From assembly GCF_001574435.1 (NCBI RefSeq), contig NZ_LOCN01000007.1, positions 124,001-188,000 on the forward strand: DNA of 64,000 bases, given 5' to 3'. The translations under genes were made by a program, and so were the position numbers. The notes under the pieces are model-generated. The model did not search any database. It saw nothing but the letters and a program-made list of their open reading frames with translations, and was not told the origin of the DNA. Below are positions 26,381 through 36,457 of the stretch, in pieces. This DNA comes from Moritella sp. JT01. Lineage in GTDB: Bacteria; Pseudomonadota; Gammaproteobacteria; Enterobacterales; Moritellaceae. Each line of letters begins with the position of its first letter. Position 1 is the stretch's first letter.

Positions 26381-29300
26381 TTATCTCCTTGGCTATTTAA
26401 AGCATGATTCATCTCATTACGATTACCATATAAACTATAATTAAAATTAACGTCATTATTATCAAAATCAATTACTGACAATACAGAACCATTTTGATTA
26501 CAAATGTAGTATTCAATAAATATATCCCCATTGATATCAATAAAACGGCCAATTTTTTGATTATCATGTATCAAGTAGAAAACTTTCTCTCCACTAGAAG
26601 GTACCATCTCTGCAATAAGTACATCGTTATCATAAAAATAAAATAAACTATCTTTATTACCATCACCTTGCTTTATCTTTTGTCTGGTTAGTTTATTATT
26701 ACAGTCATAACTATAGATTGTCTGTTGATCGCCTTTTCTTACTTTCCTCAATTTATTATTATGATCATAGCTATATACACATTCATTTTCATCATTAAGT
26801 CTATTGCCATTCGTATCATAGCTAAATGACATATTAGGATAATCAATATTACTATTAGATATAGATTCTAAACGAGAAGGGTTATCACGCATATACTCAT
26901 AAGTCGTCGTGTTTTTACTCGTTATCCCCTGCAATACACTGGAACATTCTCTTATATTACCTAAATCATCATAGCTAAACGCCTGAAATGATATTGGGTT
27001 ATTGTTGCTATCATACGGAAGTTCTGTTCCTCGATTGGTTACCGTTTCTACCCTTCCCATATTAGAATAAGTGAATACCTCAGTTAGAACATTATCCTTC
27101 CCACGAATATGACTTCTCTCTTCTACCTTCCCAATACAGTCAAACGACAGATTAGCTTCCTCTATTAGCACGCCATTTTTAAAAAATTGACGTCCTTTTT
27201 CACGGCCTACCTTATCATAAGAAAATAATGTCGTAATTGTATTAGATAAATGGCTATATCCTAAATCTTTTAGTTCTTTAGATTCAATTTGACCATAGTC
27301 ATTATAAGTTATTTCTAATGTAGCAAGACCATAAAATTTAATAAACCATACTCGACCAAGTTGATCATGACTATAAATAATTTGATGACTATTATCATCA
27401 TTAAACGTTAACTCTTGTCTACGTACGCAATTACTTATTGAGTAGTCGTAATCCAAAGAAAATTTCACCTCACCGCTATTATCATCATCTTTTTTAACTG
27501 TCGTTGTATGACTCGACAATATACCGCTTGGTGTGTAGCTATATTCAGTAAATATGCCATCTATTTCACCTTCATCTAAATTTCCAGTTATATCATCGTG
27601 AGTCAAAATCAGATGGAATAAATCAAACTCATCATTAACGGCCCCTTCTTTCTCGGTTTCCGTGATGCAATCCAATATAATATTACTCGTAATCTTTATC
27701 CTAGTTCCATCAGCCATAATTTTAACTGTAGGGTTTAAATCTTTACTATCACTATATTCATAGGCTGTTTCTCCCGACATATTTTTATTTTTATAGCAGC
27801 GGCCTATTGCATCAAAATCTTTACTTCCGAGTAGTTCACCATCTAATGATTTTTCAAGAATAAATTCACCTGAAAAATTATCACTAAATTTATTTTTTAT
27901 AATTTGGCCATTAGCCATTATTACTTTATTCAAACGGCCAAATATATCATAACTATAATATTCCTTGTGCCCAAGATGATTAATTTTATCCTCAAGATTT
28001 CCCCAATCATCATAACTCCTGATTGTTTTTTCATAAGTTATTTCTGACGCATCAATAATTTCAGTACAAACCTCAAGACCTCGTTCATCAAAATATGTTT
28101 TAACAGAGCACAATCCAGGATTATATTCTGTCAATGTCATAGCAACAGGATCTCTAATTAATAATTTAACCGTCCCATCAGGATTCGTTACTTTAATTTC
28201 TTCGTTGAACTCATTATACTTAGTTGTTGTTACACATTTAGATTTAATATCTTGGTCATAGCTAGTCTCAGAAACCACATTACCAAATGAATCATACTCT
28301 TTCGTTCTTATTAAATCCCAAACGGCTTCTAATGCATCTTTTATATACTTACTAATCTCATTACCTTGTCCATCATAAGTATATTTGCACTCACTCCCAT
28401 TTTCATTCATAAATATAACTGAATTTGACACATACCCTTGTGCTTTAAATAAATATTTACAGTTAAATTCAACCTCATGTTTTGTACCAAAAGCTACTGA
28501 TTTATTAAGTACTTTCCCTAATGAATTGTAGGTTGTCTTTGTAACTAAATTTCTATGGTCAACCTCTTCTAATGGCAGTCCTGTTAATAAGCAGGCAGTT
28601 TGTTTATAGGAATGTATAATACTACTACCTTTTTCGGCAATCTTATCTAGGTAGTTTCTTAATTCATTAACGACAAACGTACCATTTCCAGGCAGTTCGT
28701 AAGTATATACGGCGGTTACTGAATATGTTCCATATGATTTTACTTCTTGACGTACAAGACCAAAATTCATGTCATCATTTATAACATCATAATAATCGTA
28801 GCTTGTATTAAATGAATGCGTATTTTCTTCTTTAACAGGCCTTATAATATTATGCCCGCCCTTATTAATGCCTATTACATCGTAAGTATAATCCGTGATT
28901 TTTCTTTCTTTATTTACATCTTTATTAATTGGTTTTTCTATTATCTTATCTATATAATTAATAAAATTGTGTGGATCTTGAGGACCATCTCCTCCTTTAG
29001 CTGGATAGTATTGATATTCAACCTCTCCACTAGGGCTTACCTCTAGTGTTAGATTTCCACATCGATCATAAGCAGTGGTAATTTCAGATTCGCGTTCACC
29101 TGAATCAAAATAGTATCGCTTCCTTTCACTTGTTTGCAGGCTATAGTTATCTTTTTGTCCAGTGAAGTCTCGTCTTTCATCATCATTGTACTCATACTTA
29201 ATTTTGCTTATCATATTGTTGTTAACAAAATTTATCTCTTCGGTTAATAAATGAAAACGGTTGTACGTACGCTTAACTGAATGTGTTTCCCCCTTATTAT

Positions 29301-30255
29301 TTACCGTTTCTATTGAAGAGTAATTATATGGTTTATTTATTTCTAACAAGGGATCAAGATAAGGTTTAAATTTACCCGCTAATTCAGATCCTAAATAATT
29401 ATGCTTACTAAAATCAAAGTCAACCCTAGTTCGATCTCTCCCATTAATAATAGTATGATGAAGTACTCTAGGTAAATTTTTTGTAGGTGCTCCTGACATT
29501 AAAGGCAATGAAGTATATTCTAATCTTTCTATTAACAAAGTAGGATGCGTAATCGTTTTAATCACATCAAAATTAATTGAAAATTTATCATATTCAAATT
29601 TATAAAAAAGTTCTTCATTATCAGGTAAAGATACAGAACTTAATCGCCCTCCACTAATCTCTTTTTTTAATAAAACACTCGTTTTTTTTCCTTCTTTCGT
29701 TGCGCTAATAATTTCAACTTGAGACCTATCGTACTTAATAGTAATAGAGTTTGTTTTACTCGAGTCTCTTATTGAACGTATTAATCCATCTGTTGTGTAA
29801 ATAAAGTATAAAGACTCGCCAAGTGCATTGGTTATCTTTGATAATAAACCATCACTTTTTCGAAAGTACTCTTTTGTTCCATCTTTATGAATTACTGTTA
29901 ACACGTAAGAACCAGATGTATGTTTTATAATTTTCATATCATTTGGTTTATTGTAATAAGGATTTGCCTTTTTATGTAAAGAATAACTTCGACCATTGGT
30001 CAAAAACAACATGTTATTTTTTAAATCATATTTACCTATATTATCAACCCAACCATTTCCAGCCCAAGTTTCTGTCTTACTTTTCATAAAAGAATAAGAT
30101 ATTGATAATGTAAACTCAGGTCCTTTAGTAAAATTACCGATTAAACTACCCAGATTAATTTGAACCCCAAACCCACCAGTTTTTGGATTAGGCCCTGATA
30201 CTAAATGGTCTGAAAAATTAAATGCATTCGAAACAATTTCGTCAATATCACTCAT
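26377..30255 (-). CDS. RHS repeat protein lacking its own core domain
   Basis: 1292 aa. The N-terminus has the RHS/TcC opening (PNPKTGGFGVQINLGSL, then GPEFTLSISYS). Numerous YD repeats follow from about 340 on (patterns such as YDxxGN and YSYDxxNKL). RHS/YD repeats build a hollow beta-cocoon that encloses a C-terminal toxin. Here the chain stops at LYGNRNEMNH, exactly where the conserved core would begin, and the core is encoded by the coupled downstream gene. No signal peptide, PAAR or VgrG domain is present, so the export route is unknown. AGGAC precedes the ATG. The gene is much more AT-rich than its housekeeping neighbours, which fits horizontal acquisition. Confidence 0.85.
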   Translation of the reverse strand: MSDIDEIVSNAFNFSDHLVSGPNPKTGGFGVQINLGSLIGNFTKGPEFTLSISYSFMKSKTETWAGNGWVDNIGKYDLKNNMLFLTNGRSYSLHKKANPYYNKPNDMKIIKHTSGSYVLTVIHKDGTKEYFRKSDGLLSKITNALGESLYFIYTTDGLIRSIRDSSKTNSITIKYDRSQVEIISATKEGKKTSVLLKKEISGGRLSSVSLPDNEELFYKFEYDKFSINFDVIKTITHPTLLIERLEYTSLPLMSGAPTKNLPRVLHHTIINGRDRTRVDFDFSKHNYLGSELAGKFKPYLDPLLEINKPYNYSSIETVNNKGETHSVKRTYNRFHLLTEEINFVNNNMISKIKYEYNDDERRDFTGQKDNYSLQTSERKRYYFDSGERESEITTAYDRCGNLTLEVSPSGEVEYQYYPAKGGDGPQDPHNFINYIDKIIEKPINKDVNKERKITDYTYDVIGINKGGHNIIRPVKEENTHSFNTSYDYYDVINDDMNFGLVRQEVKSYGTYSVTAVYTYELPGNGTFVVNELRNYLDKIAEKGSSIIHSYKQTACLLTGLPLEEVDHRNLVTKTTYNSLGKVLNKSVAFGTKHEVEFNCKYLFKAQGYVSNSVIFMNENGSECKYTYDGQGNEISKYIKDALEAVWDLIRTKEYDSFGNVVSETSYDQDIKSKCVTTTKYNEFNEEIKVTNPDGTVKLLIRDPVAMTLTEYNPGLCSVKTYFDERGLEVCTEIIDASEITYEKTIRSYDDWGNLEDKINHLGHKEYYSYDIFGRLNKVIMANGQIIKNKFSDNFSGEFILEKSLDGELLGSKDFDAIGRCYKNKNMSGETAYEYSDSKDLNPTVKIMADGTRIKITSNIILDCITETEKEGAVNDEFDLFHLILTHDDITGNLDEGEIDGIFTEYSYTPSGILSSHTTTVKKDDDNSGEVKFSLDYDYSISNCVRRQELTFNDDNSHQIIYSHDQLGRVWFIKFYGLATLEITYNDYGQIESKELKDLGYSHLSNTITTLFSYDKVGREKGRQFFKNGVLIEEANLSFDCIGKVEERSHIRGKDNVLTEVFTYSNMGRVETVTNRGTELPYDSNNNPISFQAFSYDDLGNIRECSSVLQGITSKNTTTYEYMRDNPSRLESISNSNIDYPNMSFSYDTNGNRLNDENECVYSYDHNNKLRKVRKGDQQTIYSYDCNNKLTRQKIKQGDGNKDSLFYFYDNDVLIAEMVPSSGEKVFYLIHDNQKIGRFIDINGDIFIEYYICNQNGSVLSVIDFDNNDVNFNYSLYGNRNEMNHALNSQGDK

Positions 30256-30648
30256 AATAAAGTCCTTTCTTAAAATAAAAAGCAGTTGTTAAAATTAAGT
30301 GGTCAACTAATTTTGGCCACCGTTTTGTATCCTAACCAGTATATTTTTCTTCTGATTATTTTTATTGAGAGTAAATCAAAAGTAATTGCTCTAAATTTTA
30401 TTTAGGCCCACTACTCCACACCTAATAGCTACAAAAGACATCACATACAATAACAAACAACACTCACATACAACTTTTGAATTACAAAAACTTAAATTAG
30501 ATGACAAAAGATTACAAATAGACACACTTACTTAACCTTAATTACACTTGTTCGCATAACTTAACAGTACTTTAACACTGGGTTGTATTTACCTATATTG
30601 AGGCAGTGTAAACTAACCCGACTTTTAAATAGTATATTAAGGTGAATT
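30256..30648. other. Divergent intergenic region, 393 bp, with an inverted repeat
   Basis: Control region between the RHS operon and the secreted-protein pair. It contains GTGGTCAA and TTGGCCAC (30299-30321), an imperfect inverted repeat around six bases that resembles insertion-sequence tips or an operator. Otherwise AT-rich with no frame. AAGGTG precedes the ATG at 30649. Confidence 0.5.
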
Positions 30649-32379
30649 ATGATTAACATCAGCAGGATATCTAAAACCCTACTCACTGCTGTAGGATTAT
30701 TATCTATATCAACACATGCGCTTTCCACTGAAAACAAAATACAAAAAAATGCTCACACCGAGCCCTATGATGTTAGTAAACAGCAACAGGATTTATACAA
30801 TGATTGGTATGAGTCTGCATTAGCTAAAAAAGATTTTGAAATAAAAATGGTTAACCGCCAATCTGCGACTAGGGAAGGTAAAGAAATTCAAAAGGCAATG
30901 GAGTTGTACGTACAAGAAAAAGATGTATGGATTCTAGACGATGATGATGAAGTAATTAGCAGTTTTGGGTGGTATTTAGTGCGTGTTGCTCTTTATGATG
31001 AAATAGAGAATCTAGATTACGATAACGATCCGAGTGCACAAGAAAAAGAACGATTTTTGAAAAACTATATAGCGCTGACAAAAACACTAAGTAGGACGAC
31101 GCCTACTCATGGTGAATTAAAAATAATATTCGCTGACTTCTTCAACAAAGAATATAAGTATATTGAATATTCTTTGGTCAATAATTACGTTCAATTACAC
31201 CAGCCTGGTTATGATGATCTGTATGATAAAGAAGTGGAAGACATTGAGGGGCATAAAGTAAAAATCGAGGAATTCTATGATAGCTTTAATGAGTCCTTTG
31301 GTATTGATGTAGAATATAAAGTCGGTGTTTTCGGTTTAGACAAAATGGAATCAGCTGGCTTATTTTCTAATAATAAACAACAGATAGAAGTTAACACTAA
31401 ATTAAGAGCAACATATACAAATTCAGAGACTGGTGACACCGAACTGCTAGACATTACCGTAAATGATTATAAAGAAGGCTTATCTTTGTATGAAGAGAGT
31501 TCTGGAAATTATATAAATCATGACTGGAAAAATACAGATAATATTTATAATAATGGTACCAATCCATGGCATGTAACTGTAAATAAAGGCGAGTATGTTG
31601 GACACTTACCTACTAATATTTGCCATAGTGGGACAAATGTACCTGAATATAACTCCGGTGGTTTTACTGAACAAGAAAGTGCTAAGACAACCTTTTATAT
31701 AAGCACAAGTGCATCTCCAGCATCACAGCAAATGTGTACGTCATTAAATTTAACACTGTCAAATTATTATGATCTACCTATCATTTATGATAGCTGCAAG
31801 ACAAGACAACAAAAATTTCCTGTTACTGCATTCAAACCCGTTACTTATGGCAATGATGATATTAAGGTACATACAGCTAACCAAGGCTTTACGCTAACAA
31901 ACTACACATTTACAGATAAAAATAGTAAGCGTTTTATGGATTACGAAATTATTGAATACGGTGATTTGCTGTTTCCATCCGAACATAGCGATCAGCAAGG
32001 ACACCGATTTATCCGTGGTTCACAGTACTCTAGCTCTAATAATAGCTCAATGTATGCTTCTCTTTATAGAAATGGAGCAAAGACCAATCTAGCAGGTCTT
32101 GAACATAAGAACTGCATTCTGCCACTAAAAGAATCACCACTACCAAATGGTTTAGTGGCAAGTATGTACCGTATTGATGGTATGCCAGTATGTTACGATG
32201 AAAATATAGGACACGCCGATAATTGGGATCATCCACTAGCGATAAAATTAATTGATAAGTATGGTAATAAATCAGAAACAATGACTATTCACCATTACGT
32301 AACAGATAAACCAGGACTTGCTCCAGGGTTCTTCTGGTACGATTCATTACGCTTTACGATGAACGGAAGAGCCTTATAG
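30649..32379 (+). CDS. Secreted protein of unknown function, larger of a related pair
   Basis: 576 aa with a signal peptide (about 1-25, ending STHALS). I recognise no family. The N-terminal half is acidic and helical (about 40-210, rich in Asp, Glu and Lys). The C-terminal half (about 290-576) looks beta-rich and holds several cysteines that could form disulphides. The last part has IKLIDKYGNKSETMTIHHY, closely echoed in the next gene. The two share a C-terminal domain, so they arose by duplication or are matching subunits. They are divergent from the RHS operon and lie in the same AT-rich accessory block, which suggests secreted toxins, adhesins or inhibitors (inference). Confidence 0.6.
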   Translation: MINISRISKTLLTAVGLLSISTHALSTENKIQKNAHTEPYDVSKQQQDLYNDWYESALAKKDFEIKMVNRQSATREGKEIQKAMELYVQEKDVWILDDDDEVISSFGWYLVRVALYDEIENLDYDNDPSAQEKERFLKNYIALTKTLSRTTPTHGELKIIFADFFNKEYKYIEYSLVNNYVQLHQPGYDDLYDKEVEDIEGHKVKIEEFYDSFNESFGIDVEYKVGVFGLDKMESAGLFSNNKQQIEVNTKLRATYTNSETGDTELLDITVNDYKEGLSLYEESSGNYINHDWKNTDNIYNNGTNPWHVTVNKGEYVGHLPTNICHSGTNVPEYNSGGFTEQESAKTTFYISTSASPASQQMCTSLNLTLSNYYDLPIIYDSCKTRQQKFPVTAFKPVTYGNDDIKVHTANQGFTLTNYTFTDKNSKRFMDYEIIEYGDLLFPSEHSDQQGHRFIRGSQYSSSNNSSMYASLYRNGAKTNLAGLEHKNCILPLKESPLPNGLVASMYRIDGMPVCYDENIGHADNWDHPLAIKLIDKYGNKSETMTIHHYVTDKPGLAPGFFWYDSLRFTMNGRAL

Positions 32380-32459
32380 CGATCATCAATAGAAGTGAAT
32401 ATTACATTTACTTATATCAATACATTGTTGACATGGATAAAATAAAGTCGGAGTTACAG

Positions 32460-33638
32460 ATGAAATTTAAATTACTAAGTAAGTATGCACTACTAATAAT
32501 ACCCTCGTTTACTATTTTCTCTAGCCAGGCTACGGAAAGTGATTGGCATATCGGAAATGATATAACATTCCAATGGACTGAATTATCAGATACAGGAAGT
32601 AATGCTGAAATATATGCTAATGGCCGTATGCAAGCGAAAGCAATTCTTAAATTTGATGTCCTTGACAAGGATAATAATATTATTTCCGAGCCATTCTCAC
32701 ACAGCCAATTACAAGAAAAAATAACAATATATAATTGGAATAACAAGCACGCTTTAAATTATGTAAATACTGTCGGAAAATTCACTGAGCATGAGGGGTT
32801 ATCTTATACATTCCAAGAAAACGGCAACTACGTGAGAGATAAGAAACAACATTGTGAACTTTCTTTAATGGAAAATAATCTCAATAAAAATTCTATCTCT
32901 CAGAACATTTATTTTCAATACGGTGAACCTAATGTTGACAGAGTAACTCATCGTTTATGCGCATCAATTCACCTTAATGGCGAAGATTATGATACTTGTA
33001 ACATATCATCACCAGACCCGATTGTGTTAACTACAGTCCAGCCCACAGCTTATTCTGCAACAAATGTTACTATGAAAGTGAGTACCCTTTATAGTCACAA
33101 TTGGTCGAATGGATTCCAACGTTTTAGGGAAGTATACAATTGGGAATTCTTCGCTCAAAATAATGATGATAACTATCCTTTCCTGTATATGGAAAAGAAA
33201 AGTAACGAGAGAGGGACAGTCAATCTTGGTTCAAAAAGTGGTCAAGGTGAGATCCTTTTCTGGAGAGCAAACGATGTGTCTGGAGCGTGGGTCGGGAGTA
33301 TGAAAGTTGATTTTGCCGTATTGTGGGATCCAAACACATCAGTGCTAGTACACAATGATGATATGAATAGTACAGCGTTGACTAATATACCAAGAGGAAT
33401 TCCTGTTAATCAAAAGCCACTAGGCATTACATCATTTTATACTAATCGTGAAGCTGGTGATTGGTGTAGAATAGGTCAGTCTAATGTCGTTAATCTTTGT
33501 GAGAAAGGACAAGCGAGTCACCTTCCAAGTATCTATAAATTCTATCTATATGATAAATATGGTAACAAATCAGAACCGTTACAATTATATTTTCATGATA
33601 AAACTAACCTGCAACTGCAAAATGCTCACTTATTCTAG
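32460..33638 (+). CDS. Secreted protein of unknown function, smaller of a related pair
   Basis: 392 aa from the ATG at 32460, which has GGAG seven bases upstream; the frame also opens at 32433 but that would put a charged extension before the signal peptide. The signal peptide ends near SSQATES. The mature part is beta-rich, with paired cysteines (HRLCASIHLNG, DTCN, DWCRIGQ, NLCEKG). The end carries FYLYDKYGNKSEPLQLYFH, the motif shared with the preceding gene, and the middle aligns by eye as well. The two genes are 80 bp apart on one strand and probably form an operon. Function unknown. Confidence 0.6.
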   Translation: MKFKLLSKYALLIIPSFTIFSSQATESDWHIGNDITFQWTELSDTGSNAEIYANGRMQAKAILKFDVLDKDNNIISEPFSHSQLQEKITIYNWNNKHALNYVNTVGKFTEHEGLSYTFQENGNYVRDKKQHCELSLMENNLNKNSISQNIYFQYGEPNVDRVTHRLCASIHLNGEDYDTCNISSPDPIVLTTVQPTAYSATNVTMKVSTLYSHNWSNGFQRFREVYNWEFFAQNNDDNYPFLYMEKKSNERGTVNLGSKSGQGEILFWRANDVSGAWVGSMKVDFAVLWDPNTSVLVHNDDMNSTALTNIPRGIPVNQKPLGITSFYTNREAGDWCRIGQSNVVNLCEKGQASHLPSIYKFYLYDKYGNKSEPLQLYFHDKTNLQLQNAHLF

Positions 33639-33945
33639 AGTAAATCTACCTAAGCATTTACAGTGAGTCGTACCTAGCCAGCTTCTTTACGATTTATAGT
33701 AAAGGGGCTGACTGTACGGTAATACCAAATGAGAAGGTAAATATACTTTACGGTGATCAATTCTAACTTAACACTATATATAGACATAAAAATACCCGCA
33801 ATAGTTGGTTGTTCGACAATTGTCCGCGAATTAAGATCTGTTATTTTTACAAACACCACAACACCTATAACATGCTATATTAACTGTCTATTCGTTTAGT
33901 AAAAACGTATAATGCCGACATTAATCCTAATACAATGAGAACCCC
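33639..33945. other. Intergenic region, 307 bp
   Basis: Boundary between the accessory block and housekeeping genes. A minus-strand frame at 33674-33859 lacks a ribosome site and any recognisable sequence. Only the promoter and ribosome site of the gene at 33946 are expected here. Confidence 0.55.
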
Positions 33946-34305
33946 ATGAAAGAAACAAATCCAATATTGACGAAATTCTTTGCTGACGCAAAACCTAGCC
34001 AACAAGTTTGGGGTTTACAAGACAAGTCAGGTGAAGATTGGGTTGTTTGTGATTCAGTAAACTTTGAAGACACAGATGCAATGCCGCTTTGGTCTACTCA
34101 AGCATTAGCGCAAGAGCATTGCTGTGATGAATGGAAAGCGTTTAAACCAACAGCTATCTCGGTATCTGATTTACTTGAATTTTGGATTGAAGATCTAAAC
34201 GAAGATAACGTGATTGTTGGCCTTAACTGGGTATCAGAAGGCGAATGTGCAGAACTTGAACTAGCAGAATTCACACAATCAGTTGTGGATATCGAAGCAC
34301 TTTAA
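33946..34305 (+). CDS. DUF2750-like small acidic protein
   Basis: 119 aa, strongly acidic, cytoplasmic. The central MPLWSTQALAQEHCCDEWKAFKP and the following LLEFWIEDLNEDNVIVGLNW resemble the DUF2750 family of proteobacterial proteins of unknown role; this is by eye. Single gene with its own promoter. No neighbour hints at a function. Confidence 0.65.
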   Translation: MKETNPILTKFFADAKPSQQVWGLQDKSGEDWVVCDSVNFEDTDAMPLWSTQALAQEHCCDEWKAFKPTAISVSDLLEFWIEDLNEDNVIVGLNWVSEGECAELELAEFTQSVVDIEAL

Positions 34306-34391
34306 CTCTTCGCATTTATACGTAATACAATAAGTGCTTATCTGATACCAGCTAAGCACTTATTCCGTTAACCTCCCGCGCGTTATCTGTA

Positions 34392-35090
34392 TTAAACTAA
34401 CGAAAACATCGACCAATCACAGAGCATATCCAGTGTTGTCTCAATTTCGGGTGTCGTTTTCCAAAGTACGCCAACGGCTATTATCATGCCTAACGCCAAT
34501 AACTTGCTGTTCAAATAGACTAGCTTCAACGCCGTACCAAATGAACGCTTTATCTTAATATTCCGTAAGTCAACACTGTACATTTCATCTAACATTAAAT
34601 GTATAAAGCCACCCAAAAATACAAAACCACCAGACAACCAAGCAAGACTATCCGCCTTATCAGAATCGATACCATCGATATTCGCAATTATCTGAGTCGT
34701 GATCAGTCCACATAAAACTAAAAACAATAACGAGTGACAGCTTCCTCTATGCACGGTTAAGCGTTCAAAAATCGTCCTGAGCCCGTACTTCATGATCCCA
34801 TAAGTCACCACGGGTATCGCGATAACTTCAACGAAACTCAACTCACCAAAATACGCACTCGTCATGTAACGCATAATGATCAAAATAACAGAAAACGCAA
34901 AGATGTTGAATATGGTATCGAGGGAGGTCGAATTATCCGAATCAATATCTGGTAACAATCCACCAATTGTCCCTAAGAACCAAAGCCAAATCGCAGTATT
35001 AAGTTCTATGTGGCCAGCCGCGACTAAGCTTGCAGAAGAAACACCTGTTAATAGGGCCGCAACATTAAGGTGTGTATTAAAATTTGCCAT
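34392..35090 (-). CDS. YdjM/DUF457-type inner-membrane metal-dependent hydrolase
   Basis: 232 aa with about five or six transmembrane helices. Family residues: HLNVA at the N-terminus, GLLPDIDSDNS (metal-binding Asp cluster) near residue 45, HRGSCHSLL near 115, and FLGGFIHLMLDEM near 155. E. coli YdjM is a LexA-regulated member; no clear LexA box is seen before this gene. The reaction is unproven for the family. Confidence 0.78.
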   Translation of the reverse strand: MANFNTHLNVAALLTGVSSASLVAAGHIELNTAIWLWFLGTIGGLLPDIDSDNSTSLDTIFNIFAFSVILIIMRYMTSAYFGELSFVEVIAIPVVTYGIMKYGLRTIFERLTVHRGSCHSLLFLVLCGLITTQIIANIDGIDSDKADSLAWLSGGFVFLGGFIHLMLDEMYSVDLRNIKIKRSFGTALKLVYLNSKLLALGMIIAVGVLWKTTPEIETTLDMLCDWSMFSLV

Positions 35091-35168
35091 TGTTCTCTTT
35101 CATAATAGAGTTTAATGCTGGTATTATATGATAGATAACAATAAATTAATCATTAGATTGGAACTAAT

Positions 35169-35348
35169 ATGTTTAAACTTTTCGCTATTATTTTAATTGG
35201 TTTTGGTATTTATATCGGTGTTAATTATACTGATGAAATAAATAACATCGTAGAAAGTGATGCATTCGAACAAGCCCAAGAGAAGATATCAGACCTGATC
35301 GATAACAAAGATAAAATTATAGAAAAACTAGAAGAGATTAAAGACTAA
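35169..35348 (+). CDS. Small single-pass membrane protein, 59 aa
   Basis: MFKLFAIILIGFGIYIG is a short transmembrane helix, followed by an acidic and then a charged coiled-coil-like tail ending KIIEKLEEIKD. GGAAC precedes the ATG, and a terminator follows 11 bases after the stop, which supports a real gene. It is divergent from the hydrolase gene. Function unknown; it resembles small inner-membrane proteins with a cytoplasmic coiled coil. Confidence 0.65.
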   Translation: MFKLFAIILIGFGIYIGVNYTDEINNIVESDAFEQAQEKISDLIDNKDKIIEKLEEIKD

Positions 35349-35359
35349 GTAAATAGAAA

Positions 35360-35388
35360 ATGGGTCAAATTTCAATAACATGACCCAT
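35360..35388. terminator. Bidirectional terminator
   Basis: ATGGGTCA and TGACCCAT form a perfect 8-bp stem between the small membrane protein gene and the convergent HAD gene. T-rich sequence follows on both strands. Confidence 0.7.
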
Positions 35389-35417
35389 ATCTTCTCTTTA
35401 TAGAATAGCGCGTTCTA

Positions 35418-36224
35418 TTACTTTAAAATAAACGCTTCAATGACAAGCGCCACACCATCATCATCATGGCTTGCTGTTATATGATTAGCGATGGCTTTAA
35501 TATCATCACTGGCATTATCCATTGCCACACCCAAACCAGCGTATTCCAGCATTTGTTTATCGTTACCAGCATCACCCATACAAATCACTTCATCTGCATT
35601 AATACCAAATTGGTCAGCGATGGCTTTAACACCTATGCCTTTGTGACTGTCGGTATGTAGAAACTCTAAAAAGAAAGGGGCGCTTTGCAAGATGTTATAT
35701 TGCTGATAAATCTCTGCGGGTAACTGAGCGATCGCCGCAGACAGTTTATCAGGCTCATCAATCATCATTACTTTCAATATTTCTTCGTCATCACTTAAGG
35801 TACTAAAATCGACTTCAGTGATCGTCAGGCCATTAATTTTAGCTTCATGGTCTGTATAATAATTATGCTTAGGCGTAATCAGGCCATGCTTTAATGAGAA
35901 TGCATGCACATAAACACCTAACTTACTCGCTAAACTCGCCAGGTTTTTCGCGTCGGCACCAGTCACAGTTTGACTACGTAACAACTTCTTACCTGCCACT
36001 TGATATACCAAGGTACCATTATAGCAAGCAACATAATCATCATTGCCGATCATACCCAACTCTTCTAGCGCCCAGGTCATCCCCTCTAACGGTCGACCCG
36101 AAGCAAGAACAACACGTGTACCCTGTGCTATTGCAGCAAGGATCGCCTGCTTATTACGCGGTGAAATAGCACCTTGAGAATTAAGTAAAGTACCATCCAT
36201 ATCTAACGCGACTAATTTATACAT
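35418..36224 (-). CDS. HAD-superfamily Cof-type phosphatase (YidA-like)
   Basis: 268 aa, cytoplasmic sugar-phosphate or nucleotide phosphatase of HAD class IIB. Motif I is DMDGTLLNS (residues 8-16, two catalytic Asp), motif II is ASGRP near 41, motif III a lysine near HKGIGVKAIA (about 195), and motif IV MGDAGNDKQML near 217. All catalytic residues are present. The exact substrate is unknown; E. coli YidA acts on several sugar phosphates. Confidence 0.9.
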   Translation of the reverse strand: MYKLVALDMDGTLLNSQGAISPRNKQAILAAIAQGTRVVLASGRPLEGMTWALEELGMIGNDDYVACYNGTLVYQVAGKKLLRSQTVTGADAKNLASLASKLGVYVHAFSLKHGLITPKHNYYTDHEAKINGLTITEVDFSTLSDDEEILKVMMIDEPDKLSAAIAQLPAEIYQQYNILQSAPFFLEFLHTDSHKGIGVKAIADQFGINADEVICMGDAGNDKQMLEYAGLGVAMDNASDDIKAIANHITASHDDDGVALVIEAFILK

Positions 36225-36346
36225 ACAACCTCAGGAAATTACATCAACAATGTCGTAGTTATATTACAACAAATAAGTAGTTAATTCAGAGTGAAAGATA
36301 AAATAGCCCTAACACATCACGCTTTTATGTAATAAACACACATAAA

Positions 36347-36384
36347 AAAGCGGTGATATCGAGTTAACTCAATACCACCGCTTT
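36347..36384 (-). terminator. Terminator of the cold-shock-domain membrane protein gene
   Basis: AAAGCGGTG / CACCGCTTT, a 9-bp stem with the palindrome GAGTTAACTC in the loop, followed by TTTTTT on the minus strand. Confidence 0.75.
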
Positions 36385-36457
36385 ACATTCAAATCATGTC
36401 AAAAAGACCGACTTAGCTCAATAACACCGAACTATTTCATCGAGCTGTATCAACGAG

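Noticed and set aside
30299-30321. GTGGTCAA / TTGGCCAC inverted repeat as the tip of an insertion sequence
   Set aside because: No partner tip, target duplication or transposase fragment was found nearby; it is kept only as an inverted repeat.
33674-33859. Minus-strand frame of 61 codons
   Set aside because: Lies in AT-rich spacer, without ribosome site or familiar sequence.
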